A stretch of DNA of 64,000 nt from Shewanella algae (GTDB taxonomy: Bacteria > Pseudomonadota > Gammaproteobacteria > Enterobacterales > Shewanellaceae): contig NZ_CP068230.1 of the NCBI RefSeq assembly GCF_009183365.2, positions 1,827,001 to 1,891,000 on the forward strand, written 5' to 3'. Positions 1 to 9,344 of this stretch are shown here, piece by piece; position 1 is the stretch's first letter, and the number at the start of each line of letters is the position of its first letter. A program made the position numbers and the translations under genes. The notes under the pieces were generated by a model. It saw only the letters and a program-made list of their open reading frames with translations. It had not been told where the DNA came from and made no database searches.

Positions 1-2
1 AC

Positions 3-500
3 ACCATGGGATTTATGGTGCTGGGCTATTTGCTCGGCATACTCTTGATCCCAAGAGTAATGAGTCAGCGCAGCGCTTTGGTGGGCTCGGCGCTGGCTGG
101 GTTGGTGTTTACTTTGGGGATCATGCTTGGAGATGAAACCAGCATGCAGCTGTCGAGCCTCTTGCTCGAACCTTTGGGGATAATGCCGCTGCCGGATCCC
201 TTGCTTTACCTTGCGCTACTTGGCTTTGCCAACGCCTTGGTCTGGCCCGCTGTCTGGCCGCTGGCGCTGGAAGGGCTCGGCCGCCTGACTGCTGTGGCCT
301 CGGCACTGCTCATCATGGGCATAGCCGGTGGCGCCTTGCTGCCCTTGCTCTATGGCGCCTTGGTGCATCAGGGTGTGCCTCATCAAAGCGCCTACGGGAT
401 CCTCCTTCCCTGCTATGGGATGATCCTTTATTACGCCGTTGCCGGCCACAAGCTGCGGGCCTGGTCGGGAGCGGCCGCCACCAAAGCCGTGATTGACTGA
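3..500 (+). CDS. MFS sugar transporter, C-terminal part (cut by window start)
   Basis: The reading frame is open at the window edge, so only the last roughly 165 residues are visible. They form hydrophobic helices, including a stretch with FANALVWPAVWPLALEGLG followed by ALLIMGIAGGALLPLLYG, which is typical of the second half of glucose/galactose/N-acetylglucosamine permeases of the FucP/GluP branch of the major facilitator superfamily. It would be an inner-membrane sugar:cation symporter. The substrate cannot be told from this part. It ends 4 bp before the convergent azlD stop. The methionine at position 6 is internal to a helix and unlikely to be the start. Confidence 0.75.
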   Translation, partial: TMGFMVLGYLLGILLIPRVMSQRSALVGSALAGLVFTLGIMLGDETSMQLSSLLLEPLGIMPLPDPLLYLALLGFANALVWPAVWPLALEGLGRLTAVASALLIMGIAGGALLPLLYGALVHQGVPHQSAYGILLPCYGMILYYAVAGHKLRAWSGAAATKAVID

Positions 501-504
501 GACC

Positions 505-807
505 TCAGTAGATCCAGAAAAATACCGCCATGCTGACGATAGTGGTCAGCAGGGTGTTGCGGGTCAGCAGTGCCAGTAAGGCCGCCAGCAGTGCACAGCT
601 GAGGTAGGGATTGCTCAGGCTCAGTTGCAACTCGCCGTCTCGCAGAAACACTATGGGGGCGAAGATGGCGCTTAATACCGCCGGCGCTGAAAAGCCAAGG
701 AAAGCCTGGGTTTTCTTGCCAAGCCGTATCGGCAGCCCGGGCTCAAGCAGTAAATAACGGCTGAGTATCACCAACAGCGCCATTGTCAGTATGGTTAACC
801 AAATCAT
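505..807 (-). CDS. azlD: AzlD family branched-chain amino acid export subunit
   Basis: This is a 100-residue, almost wholly hydrophobic protein with about four membrane segments, the usual size and composition of AzlD. AzlD works with AzlC as a two-subunit exporter of branched-chain amino acids in the inner membrane. Its ATG overlaps the azlC stop codon in an ATGA arrangement (804-807), so the two are translationally coupled, which fits a 1:1 complex. The family call rests on size, topology and this partner; the substrate is inferred from the family only. Confidence 0.8.
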   Translation of the reverse strand: MIWLTILTMALLVILSRYLLLEPGLPIRLGKKTQAFLGFSAPAVLSAIFAPIVFLRDGELQLSLSNPYLSCALLAALLALLTRNTLLTTIVSMAVFFWIY

Positions 808-1586
808 GCCTGCTCCTCGCCTTTATCTTGTGTTGTCTCAACCGGTTTAACAGGACTGCTGCCCAAGAGGCTTTGATAGATATACCCCACAGCCATGGCG
901 GTTACGGCGGCGATCAGCAGGCCACCCGGGATAGCCAGTGCTTCACACAGGACGCTCAGCAACATGGCCGTGAGCACACATAAGGCGGTGGCAACATTGA
1001 CTATCCTCGGCACCACCAAAGCGATAAAGGTGGCTGCGATGGCAAAATCCAGTCCCAGAGAGCCGAGATTATCCATAGAGCTGCCGGCAAGAATTCCGGC
1101 CAGGGTTGCCAGATTCCAGCCAAGATAAAAACTCAAACCAGCTCCCAGGGCGTACCAGGGCCTAAGGGGACTTTCCTTGCTTTGATTGGCAACCGCAAAG
1201 AGTTCATCCGTGAGCAGAAAACCCAGTGTCAGGCGCCAGCGCAGAGGTAAAGGGCTGATGGCTGGACGCATCGCCATGGCATACAGCAGATGACGCGAGG
1301 TAATCAATGCCGTGGTAACCAAAATGGCCAGTAGGCCTGAACCTGCCTTTATCATTCCGAGGGCGACCAACTGCGCCGAGCCTGCGAAAACAAACAGGCT
1401 CATGGCTTGACTCTCTAAGGCGCTGAGTCCGGTTTCCAGTGCCAGCGAGCCGGCCAATATTCCCCAGGGGATAACAGCTAAAGTCAGCGGCATTACCGCC
1501 AGGGTACCCCGTAAAAATTCGCGGCCCCGGTTAAGTTCCTGAACGCATGATGATTGCTGATTGTGAATGGTCAATCTTGACTCCAT
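804..1586 (-). CDS. azlC: AzlC family branched-chain amino acid export permease
   Basis: About 260 residues. Near the N-terminus is a segment VMPLTLAVIPWGILAGSLALETGLS followed by a helix containing FVFAGSAQLVALGMI, both characteristic of AzlC (2,3-diaminopropionate/branched-chain amino acid exporter family). I start it at the ATG at 1586 because this reads MESRLTIHNQQSS and overlaps the natural AraC stop at 1571-1573 by 16 bp. The open frame continues upstream to 1826 only because it runs through the AraC remnant and the inserted element in another frame. The original order was araC-azlC-azlD in one operon. The element has cut azlCD from that operon's promoter, so expression may now depend on element DNA. 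Confidence 0.82.
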   Translation of the reverse strand: MESRLTIHNQQSSCVQELNRGREFLRGTLAVMPLTLAVIPWGILAGSLALETGLSALESQAMSLFVFAGSAQLVALGMIKAGSGLLAILVTTALITSRHLLYAMAMRPAISPLPLRWRLTLGFLLTDELFAVANQSKESPLRPWYALGAGLSFYLGWNLATLAGILAGSSMDNLGSLGLDFAIAATFIALVVPRIVNVATALCVLTAMLLSVLCEALAIPGGLLIAAVTAMAVGYIYQSLLGSSPVKPVETTQDKGEEQA

Positions 1587-1655
1587 CTTGATGATTTTTC
1601 TGTTTGAACAAATTGGCCCGGAGTGGTGCCGAATGCCCGTTTGAATTGACGGTTC
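1571..1655 (-). pseudogene. 3' remnant of AraC-type regulator gene split by the integrated element
   Basis: On the minus strand this reads ...NRQF-KRAFGTTPGQFVQ..., then a stop at 1571-1573. This is the conserved AraC/XylS C-terminal signature. The piece that should precede it, ending ...DQSHLNRQF, lies at 13.47-14.28 kb, with the same 14-bp sequence at the break. Joining the two fragments at that repeat restores one frame of about 295 codons. The gene was therefore intact before the element inserted. Confidence 0.9.
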
Positions 1656-1659
1656 GAAT
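1642..1659. repeat. Left attachment repeat (att) of the integrated element
   Basis: TGAATTGACGGTTC occurs here (1642-1655) and again at 13469-13482. It extends to 18 bp with one mismatch (GAAT here, AAAT there). The repeat lies in the codons for the N-R-Q-F of the AraC C-terminus, which is exactly where the gene is broken. It is the likely crossover core for the adjacent tyrosine integrase. Confidence 0.85.
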
Positions 1660-1808
1660 ACATCCGTCATTGCCAAGTCTAAAGACTCTGATCTTATGGT
1701 TAGGTTTTTGCTTTTATAATCATAACACTTTGAATTATAGTGGATGAATAAGTCAATGTTCCCAACCTTTGGCACCTTGGGGTGGTACAAAAAGGTGGTA
1801 CAAAAGAG

Positions 1809-3623
1809 ATGGCATTTATGATTCAACCTAAGCCCGATCCTAAGACCGGTGTATACAAGGTCAGGAAGGTCATTCCTGTCGAACTCAGACCCTTCCTTGA
1901 AGGTAAATCAGAGTTAAAACGCAGTCTCGATACCAAGGATGCCAAAGAAGCAAAGCAAAGGGCATCTGCAGCAGTTGCGGAATTGGAAGCGTTGGTTGCA
2001 ACGGCGAGGATCAGGCTTGCTAACCAAGAGCAAGAATGCACCATCAGTAATAGCGACTTAGATGCTATCGTATCTCGTTGGGTGACCTATGAAGCCTCCA
2101 GGCTTGACCAGCCCGAGATATTGGCCCGTTACATCAGGGAGACTGATGAAGGAGTTGAGTACAATCATGACTTGTTTGAGGAGCTTGAAGAAGCAGCTCT
2201 CAGCAATTACTACGTACATGGCAGGGAAGCCGTAGAGAAGAAATTTGTTAAACATATGGCATCATTCATCGATGAAGCCCTGATGCTATCTGGGCTCAGT
2301 CTATCTGCTTTCAAACCGAGGCTCTACCTTGCCAAGGCTCTTGCAAAGCAATGTAAAACGTTTTGTAGTTCGGCTTTTGATAGGGAAGGGGTGGCACGTC
2401 GTGATGCAATACGAGGCTTGCCCTATCGGGGACCTTTCACTCAAACATACCCTGTTTCTAACCAGTCGACTCTGCTAAAAGGTATTCATCAAGAATTGGC
2501 CGACATGGGATTTACGGTCCTTTCTGATGCAAACGAGTCATACCGAGCTCAAGTAGATAGTCCAGAGGGGGCTATCTCTAACCAGTCAACCCTCCGTCAA
2601 CTGTTTGAATGGGTTAACACCCAAAAGGGAATGACTTTTGATGGTTTCAAGTTACACAGATGGTTGCAAGATAGGACGCAACCTTGTAATCGAGCAGTTG
2701 AGTTCTTCGGTGATAAACCTATAGGTAGCATTGGCAAGCTTGAGCTCCGGAGCTTCTTTACCTTTATCATTACATGCCCAGTAAAGCCTAAAGCGGATAT
2801 CAGAAGGTTGCCTTTTGCAGAGCAAGCCAAAGCAGCCAAAGCTCAAGGGCTAGCTACGATCACAGTTGCTACGGCTAAGAAAGAGTTAAATCTGATTTCA
2901 GGATACTTCCAAGAGGCGGTGAGGTTAGACGTTATCCCTTCCAATCCGTGCCATGGTGTATCCCCTAAGCCCCAAACCAAGTCATCATTGAGAGAGCGAG
3001 GCTATTCAGAATCCGAGGTGGCCAGGATCTTCTCCTTATCCATGTTTCGTGAGCTTGAACCTAAAACACTGGCTCGATATGGTGCAGCACCTTATTGGTT
3101 ACCCGTTCTATTAGCCTACACGGGTGCTAGAGCTGAAGAAATCGCACAGCTATACGTTCGTGATATCGAGCAACTAGAGGCTAATAACTCGTTTTGGTAC
3201 ATCCACATTCGTGACGCTAGAGAAGGGCAGTCAGTGAAAAATAATGAAGCGAGAAAGGTGCCGATATGTGATGCATTGATTGAACTCGGTTTCATTCGGT
3301 ACGTTAAATCACTTCCGCCACATGGTCGCCTGTTCCCGCTCTTGAAAGCAAATGCGGCTGGTAAGCTTCACAATGGGGTTGCGGTGTACTTAAAGCGGAA
3401 GTTTCAGGAAGCCAACATCGAATTGTTTGAAGAGCTTAAGCCTTTGCATGCGTTTCGCCACCGATTTATTACCCAGGCCCGTCAAGTTATGCGGGAGGAT
3501 ATTCAGAATGCAATCACAGGTCACTCCAATGCCGGTAATGTTGGTAGAAGATATGGAAGCTACGCAGATCTACACACCGCCATCAATAAGATGCCCCGTA
3601 TAGCAATCCCTCAAATGTATTAG
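1809..3623 (+). CDS. Tyrosine recombinase / integrase of the island
   Basis: About 604 residues, longer than phage lambda-type integrases. The N-terminus (KPDPKTGVYKVRKVIPVELRPFLEGKSELKRSL) resembles the DUF6538-type N-terminal domain common in island integrases. The C-terminal catalytic domain shows the expected residues: Arg about 441 in TGARAEEI, His about 547 and Arg about 550 in HAFRHR, a second His in TGHSN, and the nucleophile Tyr about 582 in GRRYGSY. I chose the ATG at 1809, 10 nt after AAAGGTGG. A GTG lies further upstream at 1782 and another ATG at 1818. A 12-bp sequence (GGTGGTACAAAA) is nearly repeated at 1781 and 1794, possibly an arm-type or Xis site. The gene lies next to the left att site and presumably catalysed insertion into the AraC gene. 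Confidence 0.9.
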   Translation: MAFMIQPKPDPKTGVYKVRKVIPVELRPFLEGKSELKRSLDTKDAKEAKQRASAAVAELEALVATARIRLANQEQECTISNSDLDAIVSRWVTYEASRLDQPEILARYIRETDEGVEYNHDLFEELEEAALSNYYVHGREAVEKKFVKHMASFIDEALMLSGLSLSAFKPRLYLAKALAKQCKTFCSSAFDREGVARRDAIRGLPYRGPFTQTYPVSNQSTLLKGIHQELADMGFTVLSDANESYRAQVDSPEGAISNQSTLRQLFEWVNTQKGMTFDGFKLHRWLQDRTQPCNRAVEFFGDKPIGSIGKLELRSFFTFIITCPVKPKADIRRLPFAEQAKAAKAQGLATITVATAKKELNLISGYFQEAVRLDVIPSNPCHGVSPKPQTKSSLRERGYSESEVARIFSLSMFRELEPKTLARYGAAPYWLPVLLAYTGARAEEIAQLYVRDIEQLEANNSFWYIHIRDAREGQSVKNNEARKVPICDALIELGFIRYVKSLPPHGRLFPLLKANAAGKLHNGVAVYLKRKFQEANIELFEELKPLHAFRHRFITQARQVMREDIQNAITGHSNAGNVGRRYGSYADLHTAINKMPRIAIPQMY

Positions 3624-3637
3624 GAATACTAAGTGCT

Positions 3638-3659
3638 GTCAGGGGGCCTTCCCCCTGAC
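3638..3659. terminator. Intergenic hairpin between convergent integrase and primase genes
   Basis: GTCAGGGGG-CCTT-CCCCCTGAC is a perfect 9-bp stem between the two convergent stops. There is no good T-run on either strand, so terminator function is likely but not certain. Confidence 0.55.
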
Positions 3660-3679
3660 GTACACTTTATTACCAATCT

Positions 3680-6352
3680 TTAGGCATGGTATTTAGGCTC
3701 AAGTGCAGTAACAACAGAGCTGTAGAAGTCATGGTTACCTTCCATCCTGGGTTTTAACATCAATCCCTGAATACAGGCCTTGTTCTGCTTCCTAACCTTG
3801 GTAAACCCTTTATCCTTTAGCCGCTTAGTCATGATGTTGCGAGTCATCTTCCAGTCACTATCTCTCTCTGCCCAACGACGGAAGGCGTCGTATAGCTCAT
3901 CTGTTGCGATATAGCTCTCCGGTTCGCTTATGGTCATTTCTTCCAAGAAGTTAGCAAGCAGATCTGACTCATGACGATACTCATCAATTCCTGCTTGAAT
4001 ACTTGCTGGTAATGAGCCCTTAATGCTTCGCTCAAGCCACATTTGTACTCCCTTAATGGCCCAGTTGAGGATGCCCGGCAGCTCTGCGTAGAGCTTTTCC
4101 ATAAGCTTTGGGTCTAACTGGTTACCAGTAAAGCTGGCGTTAAAGGGGAGCAAAATCATCCGTCGCCACATTCCAGGACTGGTATCACGAATAACCGGTT
4201 TGTGGTTACCGATTATCATCAGGGTGAACATGGGTCTGTACTCCAGCTCATGCTTGGCGTAGAGCTGCCTGGCAACAATGATGTCATCCCCAGTCATGGA
4301 CTTAACCAAGTTCTCATCCATACGAGAGCCTTCAGGGAGCTCGTTGGCCACCACCAGCCGACTACCCACCAGCTTGGCAAGAGATGGATTGGGACCTTTA
4401 CCACTGCCATTGGTTTGCAATAGCACATCACTGCTTATCTGGTGGTAGTAACTCCCCATCAGTCGTTGCAGGATGTTCATAAAGGTACTCTTGCCGTTAC
4501 AGCCATGGCCATGCAAGAAGAACATCACTTGCTCATCAGTACGGCCGGTTAAAGTGTAACCAACAATCCGTTGCAGTAGCTGGCCATACTCCTTATCCCC
4601 ACAGGTAATCTCATCGATAAACTGCTCCCAACGAGGGCAGATAGCCGATTCGTCATAGCTTACCTCACTACAGCGGCTGATATACATCTCTGGGCTTGGT
4701 GCCAAGAGTTTTGCTGTATTGAGGTCTATGACACCATTCCGGACACCAAACTTCATTGGATCACAGTTCAAAGTACTCGCTTTGATCTGGTGGCTCGATT
4801 TGTATACCTCCAGCATATCCACCAGCTTCTTACGCTCTAGGCTTTTGCGTCCAAACTGAATGTATTTATCGGCGAGTTTGAAAGCCTCCTCCTCATTGGC
4901 TGCTGCCGCTGCACACTTTTCCATCATACCGTGCTTGATGATATTGTTTCCTACCTCGCTGGCTGCCTGTAATTCAGAATCCATTGTAGGTTCCCAGATG
5001 TTGTACTTGAAGCGATACATCTGACCAAATTCAGGAACAAAAGCAACGACGCGACCCCATAAAGTACTGAGCCGTTTGGCATTGCCAACGTCATTGAAGG
5101 TGTTTGGGTCTATGGAGTCCCAAATACTTGCAGTGGCTGCTGGTGTATCTTCAGCCTCTGCCGACGCTTCCTCTGGGCTGGCTTCCGCTGGTGGATAATG
5201 CGTACCGCACGTGCTGACTAACTCTTCAAGACTCAACGGGCTCTCGCCGCGAAGGTATTCATCGATATCCTTGCCATCACCTTCTGGCAAGGTCACTTGG
5301 ATTAAGGATGGCAACCCTAGAGCGGCGACTCGTTCTCGATACTTGTTACCGGCATCATCATTATCGAAGAAGGTGATCAGTTGCCGATCTTTTAGTCGTT
5401 CAGCGAGCCAATTCAGTTGTGACTGACCCAACTGGCCATTGGTTGCCAGCACAGGACCTTGCCAGCCATGCTCTACCAAAGCCAGTAGGTCATGTTCACC
5501 TTCAACCAAGGCAACACAGCCCGAGCGGTCCATTGTATCTTGCCCATAAAACTGGATGTCGTTCAGCCAGTACTTCTTGGGCAATTGAAACTGCTTGGCT
5601 TTAGTGGGATCCTTAAAGGTAAAGCGGCAAATGTGTTTCTGCTCATCATAGTGAGGGAAGATGTAGACATCCTTGGGGAAGTAATCCCTGGGGCTAAATT
5701 GGCCTTTTTGCACCAGTCCAGAATCATAGAGCTCATCAAGATCGTATCCTTTAGCTGTTAGATGGCGCCAGAGTTCACCGCGGCTGTATCCAATTCCTAG
5801 GTCAATCAAAGTGTCTGAACTCAGCTTTCGCTTAGCCATCAGCCACGATAACGGCTTGCTGTCTTCCTCAATCATGGGTTCCCAATAGTACTCCCATGCA
5901 TCCTCCAGCAACGCCTGACGTTGCTCCAACTGCTCCGGGGTCAACTGAGGAACGTCTTGAGCTGCTCTGGTGGTTTGTGGGCGGGGCTGGGTGTTGATGG
6001 TAACCCCTTTAATCTCACCACTTAGCAGTTTGTTGGCGGCATCAGAGGCATTTTTAGCGAGCTTACAGGTTACTAAAAAGCTAAAGATGTCCCCATGCTC
6101 ATTACATGAATAGCAGTGATAGTGCTGCTCTTCAGAGTCGGTATGGTAAATCTTAAAGCAGCCTTTATGACCACAGAAGGGGCATACATCGTCGTCAAGT
6201 TGGCAGCAGTCGGATTGCGTTGGCTTGATGTTGTTGCCGGTTAGCTGGCAAATCAGTTCTGGCAGATCGAACATGGCCTTAATGCCAGCAAATCCAAGCT
6301 GTTTCAGAGTTGGTTGGGTATTACAGGTAAGAGTTGAACATAATGATGTCAT
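3680..6352 (-). CDS. Phage/plasmid primase-helicase (P4 alpha / D5 type)
   Basis: 890 residues with three parts. The N-terminus has a zinc ribbon (C57-P-F-C60 and C80-Y-S-C83) of the DnaG/P4 type. The middle has a Toprim-like region with VEGEHDLLAL near residue 280 and FFDNDDAG near 330, where the acidic residues would bind metal. The C-terminal half is an SF3/D5-like helicase with Walker A GCNGKST near residue 617. Together these would prime and unwind DNA for autonomous replication of the excised element. The start ATG has AAGGAG 8 nt upstream. The downstream-facing 3' end meets the integrase. Residues 395-410 are an Ala/Glu-rich linker between the Toprim and helicase halves. Confidence 0.9.
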   Translation of the reverse strand: MTSLCSTLTCNTQPTLKQLGFAGIKAMFDLPELICQLTGNNIKPTQSDCCQLDDDVCPFCGHKGCFKIYHTDSEEQHYHCYSCNEHGDIFSFLVTCKLAKNASDAANKLLSGEIKGVTINTQPRPQTTRAAQDVPQLTPEQLEQRQALLEDAWEYYWEPMIEEDSKPLSWLMAKRKLSSDTLIDLGIGYSRGELWRHLTAKGYDLDELYDSGLVQKGQFSPRDYFPKDVYIFPHYDEQKHICRFTFKDPTKAKQFQLPKKYWLNDIQFYGQDTMDRSGCVALVEGEHDLLALVEHGWQGPVLATNGQLGQSQLNWLAERLKDRQLITFFDNDDAGNKYRERVAALGLPSLIQVTLPEGDGKDIDEYLRGESPLSLEELVSTCGTHYPPAEASPEEASAEAEDTPAATASIWDSIDPNTFNDVGNAKRLSTLWGRVVAFVPEFGQMYRFKYNIWEPTMDSELQAASEVGNNIIKHGMMEKCAAAAANEEEAFKLADKYIQFGRKSLERKKLVDMLEVYKSSHQIKASTLNCDPMKFGVRNGVIDLNTAKLLAPSPEMYISRCSEVSYDESAICPRWEQFIDEITCGDKEYGQLLQRIVGYTLTGRTDEQVMFFLHGHGCNGKSTFMNILQRLMGSYYHQISSDVLLQTNGSGKGPNPSLAKLVGSRLVVANELPEGSRMDENLVKSMTGDDIIVARQLYAKHELEYRPMFTLMIIGNHKPVIRDTSPGMWRRMILLPFNASFTGNQLDPKLMEKLYAELPGILNWAIKGVQMWLERSIKGSLPASIQAGIDEYRHESDLLANFLEEMTISEPESYIATDELYDAFRRWAERDSDWKMTRNIMTKRLKDKGFTKVRKQNKACIQGLMLKPRMEGNHDFYSSVVTALEPKYHA

Positions 6353-6492
6353 AAGGACATCTCCTTGAAACTAAGGCCAGCAGATTAAAATAACTATTGA
6401 GAAAACCTGCTATTTTGGCCTTCGAGCCTTGTTTGGGCTCTTCCCCGGCAGGATTACCTTCCTAGGTTGCCTGCTGGGGCATTTACACCTCA

Positions 6493-6810
6493 TCAATCGA
6501 ATCTACGTTGATAAAGGTTAACCGACTGCATTCCGGCAGCGGTGATACTAGTCTGTCTGGTGATTAAGCCAGCCAGTTCCAAACGCCTGATATGACGCCT
6601 GGCAGTTCTTAGTGAATATCCACAACGCCTGGCCAACAGTTTGGCGAGGCTGATATTGCCGGTTTGCAGTAATCCACTTTGGACTGGCAATCGGCTAACC
6701 TCGAAGAGGGTCTTTCCCAACTGGTTCTTCAACAGCTCAAAGGGCACTTTGAAGTTATCAGTTGTATTACCTTGTACCGACACCTCCTTGCTAACATCTT
6801 GATTAAACAT
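6493..6810 (-). CDS. Small winged-helix/HTH DNA-binding protein
   Basis: 105 residues from the ATG at 6810, which is preceded by GGGAG at good spacing; the open frame extends to a TTG at 6876 with no convincing ribosome site. The C-terminal half (SLAKLLARRCGYSLRTARRHIRRLELAGLITRQ) reads as a helix-turn-helix with a wing. It lies 140 bp upstream of the primase on the same strand, so it probably shares its transcript and may control replication or copy number, as small regulators do in P4-like elements. That role is inferred from position only. Confidence 0.6.
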   Translation of the reverse strand: MFNQDVSKEVSVQGNTTDNFKVPFELLKNQLGKTLFEVSRLPVQSGLLQTGNISLAKLLARRCGYSLRTARRHIRRLELAGLITRQTSITAAGMQSVNLYQRRFD

Positions 6811-7403
6811 AGTGATCTCCCAGAGGGCATTTTGTGTCACCCCCTTGTTACTTATAGTTTTAATCGATTTTGACAAGCCATGAAAGCCCCTAAATGACGT
6901 TTACAGGAGGATTCGGCAAAACCGCAAGCTAGACTTGGAGATTTGCTTACATGAAATTTATTCATGAATATGAAGCATGATTTTCGAAATGGTTATAACG
7001 CAGGTATCACAATGGGTTAGCGGAGTTGTAGGTCAGTTGATGTCATACCTTACTCAGCCATCCTGACCCTCTGCTGAAAAATCGGCAATCTGACTAAAGT
7101 ATTCTTATCTTTATTCCCTTAGGGACTTTTAAGAAATCATTAGAAAATTGGCAGAGCAATGCCCTAAATCCTTCAAAATGCTGACTACTCTTGGGTTTTG
7201 GGGAAACAGGCTCCAAAGCAAAATCGGCATAGGCCAACTTGGGGAGATTGCGGGGGAGAAGTGAGATGTGTCCATAGGGAAAATCTGTGAAATAACAACT
7301 GGTCAGTAAAAGGGGCTATTGGTAGACTTCCCATTTAACATCGTCTTAAAATGCTAATTCACATATCTTATACCATAAGAATTCTGGCTGAAAAATAAAC
7401 AAT
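6811..7403. other. Gene-free stretch of about 590 bp, possible regulatory/origin region
   Basis: No convincing open frame lies between the divergent HTH gene and the membrane-protein gene. A satellite element usually keeps its replication origin near the alpha-type primase, so this stretch is the obvious candidate. I see no clear set of iterons, only an AT-rich core near 6955-6990 and scattered short dyads. Confidence 0.3.
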
Positions 7404-8075
7404 ATGAGACCGAGCGTACTTAGCGAGACAATCCATAACGATAAACCATTAGCAAATAAACGACGATTACTCGTTGGATTGTCTATGATATTAATTTGCA
7501 TGTATTTTACTGGTGCCAAGGTGTCTGAGGCGAGCACACCGTTCCTTAAAGTGACCTTCGCGAATGTCAGTAATATTACAAATCTACTATTACTCTCTAC
7601 TTGCTTCGTACTGATCAGGTATTACTCGTATGCGTGCATTTATCAAAGATCAGTATTTAAAGAGTGGACTAGCAAAATTTTAGATGATCCCTTCTTTTAT
7701 CAATCTTGTGAGTACAGCGAACATGAGGAGGGTTATATGGTTAGTATTGCTCCAAGTTTCGCAGGGTATAATGATGAAGAATTTAGAATGGATGAAAGTT
7801 CGACACTTAAAGAGCGGTTCTTATTAAACTGGCTACTAAATGCTCAGATTCAATATGACTTAAGCTATGACTATGGCAGTCACAAATCTGAGCGTGTTTA
7901 TCTTGTCAATATTAAACACCCCAAGAATTCGATTCTAGCATTATGTGTGGTTCTGAAACATTGGTGGGATGCCCAAGTGAGGTACCGAGAGTCACTGGAT
8001 GTTTATGCTCCATATTTGATAGCTTTTACATCAATTGGATTGACCATATATCCTACTTTAAAGGAACTTGCTTAG
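7404..8075 (+). CDS. Unrecognised membrane protein (island cargo)
   Basis: 223 residues with about three membrane segments: one near residues 20-38, one near 56-78 and one near the C-terminus (YLIAFTSIGLTIYPTL). The soluble stretch in between is acidic and aromatic-rich (residues about 85-190). I do not recognise the family. The coding region is markedly AT-richer than the chromosomal genes here, which suggests separate acquisition. It is followed at 117 bp by a putative nuclease gene on the same strand. A membrane protein next to a nuclease in an island is a common layout for defence modules, but that is only a hypothesis. Confidence 0.6.
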   Translation: MRPSVLSETIHNDKPLANKRRLLVGLSMILICMYFTGAKVSEASTPFLKVTFANVSNITNLLLLSTCFVLIRYYSYACIYQRSVFKEWTSKILDDPFFYQSCEYSEHEEGYMVSIAPSFAGYNDEEFRMDESSTLKERFLLNWLLNAQIQYDLSYDYGSHKSERVYLVNIKHPKNSILALCVVLKHWWDAQVRYRESLDVYAPYLIAFTSIGLTIYPTLKELA

Positions 8076-8191
8076 TGTGAGATTTCCTCTCTATAAGGGA
8101 GTTAGTGAGTCTATCATTGGTGTATTTAAAGAGTAACATTCTCTGTTTCAGATGTTATCTCACCTGTATCTATGATTAAGGGGAACAAGGA

Positions 8192-9124
8192 TTGAGCGAT
8201 ATCAAGCTGTTTAAGTGTAACTCAGATGAGGTGACTGAACTTGAAGGAAAGACTGCTGTGGTCGAAAGAGATTTACAGCAGTTGATTGAAAGAAATATGG
8301 AGGCTTGCCTCGGAGTTCGGTTTCTTGCCACTGAATACAACACTGGTAAGACCCATAGAGGCCGTATTGATTCGCTGGGATTAGATGAAAATGGTTGCCC
8401 GGTGATTATAGAGTACAAACGTCACACCAATGAAAACGTCATTAATCAAGGGCTGTTTTATCTCGATTGGTTGTTGGATCATCAGGCTGAATTCCAACTG
8501 TTGGTGATGAAGGTATTAGGTACCAAGGCTGCTGAAGGTATTGAATGGGAAGGCACTCGTCTTCTATGTATCGCTGGAGACTTTACCAAGTACGATGAAC
8601 ATGCTGTACAGCAGATAAATCGCAACATTGAACTGCTGCGTTATAAGTTGTTTGCCGATGATTTACTAATGCTGGAGTTAGTTAACGTTGTGGCTGCGTC
8701 AGGCCAGTTGTCAGGCCCAAAGAGCGAACTATCAACAAAGTCCAAGCAAAGGGCTTCTTATAACATGAAGACTCACTTGGAGCAGTTAGAACTGGCTCCA
8801 GCCTCCTTAAAACTCTTGTACGATAATGTAATAGACTTTGCTGCTAGCCTTGGAGATGACGTCCATTATAAGCAGCTCAAGCTGTACGGTGCGTTTAGGA
8901 GGATGAAGAACTTCATCTCTATCATAGTGTTGCCCAAGCAAGATCCAAAGTTGCAACTGTTATTGAAACTGGAACCTGAATCAATAGCGATGGAGGATGG
9001 CTTTAGCCGGGATGTCACTCATATTGGGCATTGGGGGACTGGTAATGTAGAGCTGACCATTAGGTCTCTTGAGGATTTAGAGAAATCAAAACCCCTTATT
9101 CAGAGGGCTTTTGAAGAAAACTAA
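8192..9124 (+). CDS. DUF5655 protein with PD-(D/E)XK nuclease-like domain
   Basis: 310 residues. The N-terminal part contains RGRIDSLGLDENGCPVIIEYKR (residues about 55-76), the D...E-x-K pattern of restriction-endonuclease-fold enzymes of the NucS/DUF91-like kind. The C-terminal part (LKLYGAFRRMKNFISIIVLPKQDPKLQLLLKLEP) matches the DUF5655 pattern. The protein therefore probably binds or cuts DNA. The start is a TTG with AAGGGG 7 nt upstream. No methylase gene is nearby, so a classical restriction pair is unlikely. It may act in defence or DNA processing for the island. Confidence 0.7.
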   Translation: MSDIKLFKCNSDEVTELEGKTAVVERDLQQLIERNMEACLGVRFLATEYNTGKTHRGRIDSLGLDENGCPVIIEYKRHTNENVINQGLFYLDWLLDHQAEFQLLVMKVLGTKAAEGIEWEGTRLLCIAGDFTKYDEHAVQQINRNIELLRYKLFADDLLMLELVNVVAASGQLSGPKSELSTKSKQRASYNMKTHLEQLELAPASLKLLYDNVIDFAASLGDDVHYKQLKLYGAFRRMKNFISIIVLPKQDPKLQLLLKLEPESIAMEDGFSRDVTHIGHWGTGNVELTIRSLEDLEKSKPLIQRAFEEN

Positions 9125-9344
9125 ATTAGATATGCAAAATTTATGCGATAGCTTTTCTTACCTTAAGTGTTTCATTTTTATGAAGTGGTGATGAATCGTT
9201 TTCAAAATCACTATTTATAAAGAAAACTCAAAGACTTAAGATAGCACTTTCGACGTTGTAGGGAATTATAAGTAAGACAGCTGAGACTGTGTCTTTCATA
9301 GCCCAAATGTTTGGTATGCTCATCTTCATTAGAAACAACTATTG

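Noticed and set aside
1587..1826. N-terminal extension of azlC to 1826
   Set aside because: It translates the AraC remnant and island DNA in a different frame; the AzlC-type sequence starts after the ATG at 1586.
6811..7403. Iteron-type replication origin
   Set aside because: I searched by eye for repeated 8-mers or longer in the stretch and found none convincing, so only a weak candidate region is listed.
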